Assembly: GCF_013280495.1 (NCBI RefSeq)
Contig: NZ_JABSSX010000001.1
Span: 372,001-436,000, forward strand
Reading direction: 5' to 3'
DNA length: 64,000 nucleotides
Source of the DNA: Brevibacterium permense
GTDB lineage: Bacteria > Actinomycetota > Actinomycetes > Actinomycetales > Brevibacteriaceae
The notes beneath the pieces were generated by a model. That model ran no database searches. It had not been told where the DNA came from and saw only the letters and a program-made list of their open reading frames with translations. Positions 57,806-64,000 of this stretch are shown one piece after another (within the stretch, counting starts at the first letter, position 1; every line of letters begins with the position of its first letter). Position numbers and translations under genes: made by a program.

Positions 57806-59289
57806 GCGCAGATTCCACGCCCATCCACGACATCCTCGGCGTCGGCATCGGACCCTTCGGACTCGGACTGGCCGCGCTGTCGGAACCGCTCGACGACGTC
57901 GACGCGATCTTCCTCGACCAGCGCCCCGAATTCCGCTGGCACCCGGGCATGATGATCGAAGGCTCGACCATCCAGGTGCCGTTCCTGGCCGACCTCGTCA
58001 CCATGGCCGACCCCACTTCGCCGTACTCGTTCCTCAACTTCCTCAAGGAGCGCAAGCGGCTCTACCCGTTCTACATCCGCGAATCGTTCTACCCCCTGCG
58101 CGCTGAATTCGACGAATACTGCCGGTGGGTCGCCGCTCAGCTGGAGACGCTGCGATGGAACCGTCGCGTCGTGTCCGTGACCAGGGACGACGGTGTGTAC
58201 ACCGCTCTCGCCGAGGTGGCCGATGACTCCGGTTCGATCCTGACGACCGAGACCTACCGCGCTCGGCATCTCGTCCTCGGGGTGGGAACGCAGCCGGTGC
58301 TGCCACCTGCGCTGCAGGGGCTCGGAGGAGGAGCCGCCGGCCCGGACGGTGCCGCCGACTCGCCCGCTGCCGGCCCACTCATCCACGCCGCCGACTCGCC
58401 CTCCGCCGGCCCGGACGGAGCCGCCGACTCGCCCGCCGCCGGCCCACTCATCCACGCCGCCGACTATCTCGAGAACCGGGAAGCGCTGCTCGACTCGGGG
58501 GCGATCACGATCATCGGCAGCGGCCAGTCCGCCGCCGAGATCTACCGTGACCTCGTCGACGACGCCGAAGACCGCGGAGTGCGCCTGGACTGGGTGACCC
58601 GCTCGCCGCGGTTCTTCCCGATGGAGTACACGAAGCTCACCCTTGAGATGACCTCCCCGGAGTACACCGACCACTTCCGAGCGTTGCCCGATGAGCTGCG
58701 CGAACGCGTCGGCCGGGAACAGCGCACGCTGTACAAGGGCATCTCCGCCGACCTTGTCGACGACATCCACGATACTCTCTACCGACTCAGCCGCGGCGGG
58801 CGGCAGCTGCTGACGAACCTCGTCTCCGAAGCCGAACTCGAGAGCGCCGACATTGATCCGATCAGCGGCGAATACCTGCTCGGCTTCCGCAACACGGCAC
58901 TGGACAAGACATTTACTCGGCGATCCGGGTCCGTGGTCGCCGCCACCGGATACAAATCGCAGGTCCCGGATTTCCTGGCGCCCCTCGGCGACGACATGCG
59001 CCTGGATTCTCGAGGCCGCCTCGACGTCAGTCGCCACTACACGATCAACGACGAGGGGACCATCCACGTCCTCAACGGCGAAGAGCACACCCACGGCGTG
59101 ACCGCCCCCGACCTCGGCTTCGGCCCGTGGCGGGCCTCGGTGGTGCTGGCCGCAGTGACCGGCCGGGAACCCTATCCGATCGAACGGACCATCGCCTTCC
59201 AGACCTTCGGGGTGCAGGCCGACGAATCCGATGCCGTGCCCGATGCCGCCTTCGCACTCGACGACTCCAAGGAGATGTCACACGCATGA
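57802..59289 (+). CDS. desB: lysine/cadaverine N-hydroxylase (DesB/IucD-like)
   Basis: 495 residues, class B flavin monooxygenase. FAD site GVGIGPFGLGLAAL (about 12-25), substrate segment WHPGMMIEGSTIQVPFLADLVTM, NADPH site IIGSGQSAAEIYRDL near 234-248 and C-terminal ATGYKSQVPDFL. Expected to N-hydroxylate cadaverine. Residues about 179-225 hold a 23-residue tandem duplication (AGPDGAADSPAAGPLIHAA..) absent from the family, just before the NADPH domain. Start and stop overlap both neighbours by four bases. Confidence 0.9.
   Translation: MSADSTPIHDILGVGIGPFGLGLAALSEPLDDVDAIFLDQRPEFRWHPGMMIEGSTIQVPFLADLVTMADPTSPYSFLNFLKERKRLYPFYIRESFYPLRAEFDEYCRWVAAQLETLRWNRRVVSVTRDDGVYTALAEVADDSGSILTTETYRARHLVLGVGTQPVLPPALQGLGGGAAGPDGAADSPAAGPLIHAADSPSAGPDGAADSPAAGPLIHAADYLENREALLDSGAITIIGSGQSAAEIYRDLVDDAEDRGVRLDWVTRSPRFFPMEYTKLTLEMTSPEYTDHFRALPDELRERVGREQRTLYKGISADLVDDIHDTLYRLSRGGRQLLTNLVSEAELESADIDPISGEYLLGFRNTALDKTFTRRSGSVVAATGYKSQVPDFLAPLGDDMRLDSRGRLDVSRHYTINDEGTIHVLNGEEHTHGVTAPDLGFGPWRASVVLAAVTGREPYPIERTIAFQTFGVQADESDAVPDAAFALDDSKEMSHA
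58336..58465 (+). repeat. 69-bp tandem duplication inside desB
   Basis: Two copies with a 69-bp period (start points 58336 and 58405), in frame, encoding a 23-residue period. Only a few substitutions (for example GGT/GGA, GCT/GCC) separate them, so the duplication looks recent. Confidence 0.9.
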
Positions 59290-61949
59290 CCACCGAACTC
59301 ATCACCAGCCTCACCACCACCGAGGCGGACGAAACCGACCCGACCGATTCTGCGGTTGGTGCGAACGCCACCTGTACGCGCACGGACCGCAGTTCGGACG
59401 TGAAGCTCACGGCCGCCTCGGCGACGGTGACCATCCGTCCGCTCGACGTCGACCGGGACACCGCCCGGATCCACGAGTGGCTGACCCACCCGCGTGCTCA
59501 CTATTGGATGATGACCGACCTCGACCAGAACGAGGTCCGGGCCTACTTCGAAGGCATTCGCGACTCCGCGGACGACGCCGGTTGGGTCGGCTCCGTCGAC
59601 GACAACGACTGCTTCTACGTCGAGACCTACACTCCGGGCAGCCTCATCCCGCAGAACGTCCTGGCCACCGGGTCTGCGGACATCGGGATGCACCTGTTGG
59701 TCGCACCGCCGGCAGGACCGGCCGTGCACGGCCTCACCGACCGCATCATGGCGGAGGTCATCGACTTCTGCCTGAAGCCTGTTGACCAGGGAGGACGCGG
59801 TGCCGAGCGTGTCATCGTCGAACCCGATGCCAGGAACGACGCGATCATCGAGAAGAACCGAGCTGCCGGTTTCACCCCCATCACCGAGGCGACCATCATG
59901 ATGGGCGAGATCGAGAAACGCGCGCTCGTGAGCGTATGCACCCGCGCGGATTTCGAGTCCAGCGCACTGGCCCCGTTCGTCGGCGCCGGAGGCCTGGGAC
60001 CGACGCCCATCAACTCGGATCACGCGCGACCGACTCTCGTCGCTGAGACCGAGGAATCGGCTGGCGACCAGAAGCTGACGGAATCACGAATGAGCCGGAG
60101 AGCAGCAACGCCGCCGGCGCCATACGCCCATCTCAACTCCGATGCGTTCGCCGTCGCGCAGCGCCACCTCGTCGCCAAAGCCCTGTCCGAATTCGCCCAC
60201 GAACGACTCATTGCACCGGTGAGCCTCGGTGAGGGTGAAGCAGCTGCAGCGAACGGCAGTGCACATCCGTTCGGGGGAGCCGCCTCGGCGAATGGCGAGG
60301 GCCGGACCTGGGAACTGAGCATCGACGGCTCCAGCCGGTACACATTCGCCGCGTGTGTGCTGCCGCTCGAACACTGGGTGATCGATGAAGCGAGCATCAC
60401 TCGGTGGCGCGACGGTACCGAGGTGCCGCTCGACGCACAGGAACTCGTCGTCGAACTCCAAGACGAACTCTCCATCCCGGAGGACCTGATCTCCACATAC
60501 CTCGAGGAACTCGCGTCGACCCTGGCCGGGGCCGCGTACAAGCTCGAAGACGCCCGCGCCGGACGCAGGCCGGATTCACGTACCCTCGCCGATGCGGACT
60601 TCCAGACCACCGAGGCGGCCATGACCGAAGGTCACCCCGGGTTCCTCGCGAACAACGGCCGCATCGGCTTCGGCCTCAGCGACTTCCGCACGTGGGCACC
60701 GGAGAACGGGAAACTCAATCGCATCGAATGGGTGGCGGTGAGGCGCGATCTCAGCCATCTCTCCTTGGGCGTTGGACTCGACGAGGAGAGCCACCTCGGT
60801 GAGGCGCTCAGCGAAGCCGAACGGGACCGCTTCGGCTCCCGGATCCGGGCGGCGGGACAGGACCCGGCGGACTTCCATCTCATGCCGATCCATCCCTGGC
60901 AGGCCGACCACCGTCTGGCGATCACCTTTGCCGCGGACATCGCCCGAGGTGATCTGCTGCCGCTCGGGGAGGGACTCGATAAGCACCAGGCGCAGCAGTC
61001 CCTGCGCACGTTCTTCAACCATTCGCGGGCCGGAGCTCCGTATGTGAAAGTCGCGCTCGCCGTGCAGAACATGGGATTCCTGCGCGGGCTGTCGCCGAAG
61101 TACATGCGTGACACCCCGGCCATCAACGACTGGGTCGCAAACCTCATCTCTTCCGATGACACCTTCGCCGAGGCGGGATTCCGAGTGCTGCGGGAGCGTG
61201 CGACGCTCGGCTACACGGGGGACGTCTACCACCAGACGAAGGAGACGAACCCACACCGGAAGATGCTGGCTGCCCTGTGGCGGGAGAACCCTGTCGAGCA
61301 GATCGAACCAGGTCAGAAGCTCATCACCATGGCCGCCCTGCTGCACCGGGATCACCAGGGGGTGTCGCTGGCCGGCGAGCTCATCAGCGCATCGGGTCTG
61401 AGTGCCGCGGCATGGCTGCGCAGCTACCTGCGGGCGTACCTGAAACCACTCGTCCATGCACTGCTGGCCCACGACCTCGTGTTCATGCCGCACGGAGAGA
61501 ACCTCGTCCTCGTCCTCGATGAGCACACGGTGACAGGGGCGTTCATGAAGGACATCGGTGAGGAGGTCGCCGTGCTCGGCCACCGCGAACTGCCCGCCGA
61601 CGTCGAACGCATTCGCGCCGTGGTGTCGGGAGAGGAGAAGGCCCTGTCTGTGTTCACCGATATGTTCGACGGGGTCCTGCGGCACCTGTCCGGCATCCTC
61701 GACGCCGATGGACTGCTGCCGGCCGAGAGGTTCTGGGCGATCGTCGCCGAGACCCTCGACGACTACGAAGCGGAGCACCCGGATGCTGCGCGGGGTGTCA
61801 GTGGCGACGTCGATCTGCGTGCCGACCACTTCGCTCATTCGTGCCTCAACCGGCTGCAGCTGAAGAACACGAAGCAGATGGTCGACATTGGAAACCAAGC
61901 CGAATCACTGCTCTACGCGGGCACCATGCCCAACCCGGTGGCGCGCTGA
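59286..61949 (+). CDS. desCD: fused N-acyltransferase and IucA/IucC siderophore synthetase (DesC-DesD fusion)
   Basis: 887 residues. About 38-215 is a GNAT acyltransferase of the DesC/IucB type (VTIRPLDVDRDTARIHEWLTHPR, then GMHLLVAPP and ERVIVEPDARNDAIIEKNRAAGF), expected to acylate N-hydroxycadaverine. After a linker, about 280-880 is an NIS synthetase (IucA/IucC plus FhuF-like region) with the EGHPGF motif at 448-453, LMPIHPWQ, KVALAVQNMGFLRGLSPKYM and the late HGENLVLVLDEH, ATP-dependently joining hydroxamate units. ATG 59286 overlaps the desB stop. Confidence 0.9.
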   Translation: MTTELITSLTTTEADETDPTDSAVGANATCTRTDRSSDVKLTAASATVTIRPLDVDRDTARIHEWLTHPRAHYWMMTDLDQNEVRAYFEGIRDSADDAGWVGSVDDNDCFYVETYTPGSLIPQNVLATGSADIGMHLLVAPPAGPAVHGLTDRIMAEVIDFCLKPVDQGGRGAERVIVEPDARNDAIIEKNRAAGFTPITEATIMMGEIEKRALVSVCTRADFESSALAPFVGAGGLGPTPINSDHARPTLVAETEESAGDQKLTESRMSRRAATPPAPYAHLNSDAFAVAQRHLVAKALSEFAHERLIAPVSLGEGEAAAANGSAHPFGGAASANGEGRTWELSIDGSSRYTFAACVLPLEHWVIDEASITRWRDGTEVPLDAQELVVELQDELSIPEDLISTYLEELASTLAGAAYKLEDARAGRRPDSRTLADADFQTTEAAMTEGHPGFLANNGRIGFGLSDFRTWAPENGKLNRIEWVAVRRDLSHLSLGVGLDEESHLGEALSEAERDRFGSRIRAAGQDPADFHLMPIHPWQADHRLAITFAADIARGDLLPLGEGLDKHQAQQSLRTFFNHSRAGAPYVKVALAVQNMGFLRGLSPKYMRDTPAINDWVANLISSDDTFAEAGFRVLRERATLGYTGDVYHQTKETNPHRKMLAALWRENPVEQIEPGQKLITMAALLHRDHQGVSLAGELISASGLSAAAWLRSYLRAYLKPLVHALLAHDLVFMPHGENLVLVLDEHTVTGAFMKDIGEEVAVLGHRELPADVERIRAVVSGEEKALSVFTDMFDGVLRHLSGILDADGLLPAERFWAIVAETLDDYEAEHPDAARGVSGDVDLRADHFAHSCLNRLQLKNTKQMVDIGNQAESLLYAGTMPNPVAR

Positions 61950-62325
61950 GCCATAGGGGGCCACGCCGACCGCTCGCCTCAGCGGCGACCGCTCGCCGCA
62001 TACCGCATAACGTGATACAGCGACGGTAACTCGAGCGCTCAGTGAAGGAGGACTGAGCCAGTGCGTGCGCTCGCCGCTGCGCTGTGCTGTCGGTGAATCG
62101 ACGCAGCGGAACACGCCACTCGCCGAGGCGGGACTCCGGAAAGGGGTCCCGCCTCGGCGATGAGTATTGAGACCTGATCGTTGCAGTTCGCATCTCTGGA
62201 AACAGGGAGAACGCGCTTAGAGTAACCAGAGGAACAGCCCGATTCTGACGGTCAACTGCGGAGTCGGTCAGTCCATTTAGACAGTCCTTTCGTACGGTAC
62301 TTCATGCGCATTCAAGAAGGTGACG
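61950..62325. other. 376-bp spacer after the siderophore operon, with a word-built terminator
   Basis: No gene and no transporter. A perfect 15-bp stem, TCGCCGAGGCGGGAC (62120-62134) and GTCCCGCCTCGGCGA (62146-62160), with an 11-base loop, consists of two inverted exact copies of GCCGAGGCGG. It is the likely terminator, 170 bp beyond the stop. The rest shows nothing I can name. Confidence 0.75.
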
Positions 62326-62745
62326 ATGATGCTCAGACTGAGTGCGGCCCTCGCCTCGTGCGGTGCCGTCTATGCTGCCTATGTTCTGTTCGACAGCTCC
62401 GATTTCGAGGCCGGAACCGTCCGACCATACGATTCGATGTGCGCGGCTTTCGTGCTGATCGCCAGCACGCTCATCATCGCGGCACTGCCCCGAACTCAGA
62501 CAGCAAACATTGCTGTGAAGACATTCGGCGGCCTTGCCGTCATCGTTGGACTGGCAACAGCTGTGGCGTCCTGGTCGGTTCCGAGCTCCGGGGCCGCGGA
62601 GTACCTTGGGATCATTACTGTGATGTTCGGACTTCCGCTGCTGGGACTGCTGTCGACGGCCTCCGTCCTGGTTGCTTTGGGGATGATCATCGCTAAACTC
62701 ATCGCATCAAGAACTGCTGCTGCAGAGCCGACCGGAGACCACTGA
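62326..62745 (+). CDS. small multi-pass membrane protein, function unknown
   Basis: About 139 residues with four hydrophobic segments (about 6-22, 40-57, 66-86 and 95-125) and a charged C-terminus. ATG 62326 (or 62329, or GTG 62320) follows AAGAAGG. The next gene starts two bases after its stop, so the pair is probably an operon. No family recognised. Confidence 0.6.
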   Translation: MMLRLSAALASCGAVYAAYVLFDSSDFEAGTVRPYDSMCAAFVLIASTLIIAALPRTQTANIAVKTFGGLAVIVGLATAVASWSVPSSGAAEYLGIITVMFGLPLLGLLSTASVLVALGMIIAKLIASRTAAAEPTGDH

Positions 62746-62746
62746 T

Positions 62747-63094
62747 ATGACTCCCGAGCAGACTTCACTCATGGAACGAATCCGTGCGCTCATTGCCGAA
62801 GAGCCCGTGGTTCGAGAGGTCTCGATGTTCGGAGGCCTCGCGATCATGGTCAACGAGAAGATGATCGTCAGTGCTGGTAAAACGGGCGATTTGCTCGCGC
62901 ACATCGATCCCGACCGTCACGATGAGCTCCTCAGACGACCCGAAGCTGCCCAGGCTGAGATGGGAACCGGTCGGGACATGGGGCCCGGATGGATCAACGT
63001 GAGCGCAGCCGCCCTCCGTGATGATGAACCGTTGGCATTCTGGGTCGAGACCGCCCTGGACTTCAACCGGACGGTAACAGGCCAGCACAACTGA
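62747..63094 (+). CDS. TfoX N-terminal domain protein
   Basis: 115 residues. MFGGLAIMVNEKMIVSAGKTGDLLAHIDP matches the TfoX_N domain, and the C-terminal part (MGTGRDMGPGWINVSAAALRDDEPLAFWVETALDF) completes it. The TfoX/Sxy C-terminal domain is absent. In gamma-proteobacteria TfoX/Sxy controls competence. Stand-alone TfoX_N proteins in actinobacteria have no known role, so the name should not be read as function. Directly downstream of the small membrane protein. Confidence 0.8.
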   Translation: MTPEQTSLMERIRALIAEEPVVREVSMFGGLAIMVNEKMIVSAGKTGDLLAHIDPDRHDELLRRPEAAQAEMGTGRDMGPGWINVSAAALRDDEPLAFWVETALDFNRTVTGQHN

Positions 63095-63187
63095 GTCCGC
63101 CGCGCGAGCGGTTAGGATCATTCCAACGGTTGCCTGTGCGTCGATGCGCAGATTCACGAACCGGTTCTCAGACTCAAAGGTGTGCGC

Positions 63188-64000
63188 ATGGCGAAGCAGA
63201 ACGATCGGCCGACCCTGGCCACGGTCGCTGCGCGTGCCGGCGTGAGCATCAAAACCGCCTCCCGCGTCCTCAACGGCGAAAAGCACGTTGCCGCCTCGAC
63301 GGCGGAGAAGGTCGAAGCTGCCGCCGAAGAACTCGGATTCCGCCTCAACCCCACGGCCCGACGCTTGCGCGCCGGAGGCCGCTCACCCTATATCGGCGTC
63401 GTCCTCTCCGACGCCGGTGATGCCCTCCAAGCCCGTGCTTTCGCCGCAGTGGAAGTCGAGCTCGCAACCCTCGACCTGCGCCCGGTGGTGACCGTGGTCG
63501 GTGACGACCCGGACCGGGAGGAAGCCTTCCTCGACGAATGCCTCGCCAACGATCTGACCGGGATCATCGTCATCCGCGCACACCCCGAGGCGGCCGAGAC
63601 CTACGCACGGGCCGCCTCGGCGCCGGGCACTCGAATCGTGTCCCTCGACCCGGCCGTCGAAGGCCCAGGAATCAGCATCGTCGCAGGTGATGACCGCGAA
63701 GCGGGACGCCTCGCGGCCGAACAGCTGCTCGCTCACGGGCACATGGCGCTCGGCGTCATCGGCGATCATTCACCCAGCCTCATCACCACCCGCCGACTGC
63801 AGGGAATCCAAGACGCCATCGCCGGTCGCACCGGCGTCGGCTGGCGCGCCTATATGCGCGAGGACGCCCACGACGAAGCCAGCGCGAAGAACGTCGTCGC
63901 CGCCTGGCTCGGCTCGCGCAGCGCACCCGGAGCCCTGATCACCCTGTCCGCCACGGTGACCCAAGGTGCCATCGACGCCTGCCGCCGCCTCGGCGAATGG
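63188..64000 (+). CDS. LacI family transcriptional regulator (truncated by window end)
   Basis: 271 residues visible, open at the window edge. Helix-turn-helix PTLATVAARAGVSIKTASRVLNGEKHVAASTAEKVEAAAEELGFRLNPTARRLRAG, then a periplasmic-binding-protein-like sugar domain (IGVVLSDAGD, IIVIRAHPEAAETY, VAGDDREAGRLAAEQLLAHGH). ATG 63188 is the family-consistent start. Two exact copies of the dispersed word lie inside. Effector and targets lie outside the window. Confidence 0.88.
   Translation, partial: MAKQNDRPTLATVAARAGVSIKTASRVLNGEKHVAASTAEKVEAAAEELGFRLNPTARRLRAGGRSPYIGVVLSDAGDALQARAFAAVEVELATLDLRPVVTVVGDDPDREEAFLDECLANDLTGIIVIRAHPEAAETYARAASAPGTRIVSLDPAVEGPGISIVAGDDREAGRLAAEQLLAHGHMALGVIGDHSPSLITTRRLQGIQDAIAGRTGVGWRAYMREDAHDEASAKNVVAAWLGSRSAPGALITLSATVTQGAIDACRRLGEW

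Noticed and set aside
62747..63094. TfoX gene as evidence for natural competence (supporting the uptake-word idea)
   Set aside because: Only the TfoX_N domain is present, such proteins are widespread in non-competent bacteria, and no com or pilus gene is in the window.

Overview
The window is high-GC DNA from an actinobacterium. Gene content (metG-tatD-rpfB block, protein O-mannosyltransferase next to rsmI, CIRCE-controlled groESL, DtxR/IdeR-type iron box, leaderless promoters) points to the Micrococcales. A Brevibacterium-like organism is my best guess, but that is inference. Almost all of it is ordinary chromosome: I see no transposase, integrase, phage module, CRISPR array, rRNA or tRNA gene.

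Layout. 1-7 kb: two small membrane proteins, a Pth2-type peptidyl-tRNA hydrolase, dGTPase, Dps, GalE and a DUF3626 protein overlapping galE. 6.7-8.2 kb: a divergent pair of copper-associated lipoproteins (YdhK/CopL-like and CueP-like) around a CsoR-type operator. 8.2-15 kb: a sarcosine-oxidase-like flavoenzyme, a frameshifted methyltransferase, a hydrolase/MerR pair, fhs, an ABM-domain membrane protein and a ProC-like protein. 15-17.7 kb: metNIQ methionine importer. 18-28.8 kb: a surface-glycan locus. Polyprenyl-type GT2, a GT-C-like membrane protein and GtrA run rightward. DUF6716, GT52-like, polysialyltransferase-like, GT2, NeuB and a NeuA-HAD fusion run leftward. Together these could make, activate and polymerise a nonulosonic acid (sialic acid/Kdn type) for a capsule or teichulosonic acid. 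29-44.6 kb: protein O-mannosyltransferase, three DUF4190 membrane proteins, rsmI, an AbiEi/DUF559 orphan, metG, tatD, rpfB, groES, groEL and a polysaccharide pyruvyl transferase. 44.7-55.7 kb: a frameshifted SRPBCC gene, a MacB-type ABC exporter, an acyl-CoA ligase/TetR/AidB-like acyl-CoA dehydrogenase group, a RluA-type pseudouridine synthase, a FadR-type GntR regulator and guaB. 56-62 kb: an iron-regulated three-gene desferrioxamine-type siderophore operon whose last gene fuses the acyltransferase (DesC) and the NIS synthetase (DesD). 62-64 kb: a membrane protein, a TfoX-N protein and the start of a LacI regulator.

Two sequence-level phenomena stand out. First, the 10-bp word GCCGAGGCGG (or its complement) occurs at least 33 times, against about one expected from composition. 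It is found on both strands, in non-conserved protein loops and as inverted pairs in terminators, a distribution that resembles DNA uptake sequences. Second, the spacers (and once the inside of fhs) carry many inverted repeats of about 50-67 bp. At least two sequence families have three copies each: a near-perfect 56-60 bp palindrome, and a 24-10-24 stem-loop that also brackets the AbiEi/DUF559 gene.
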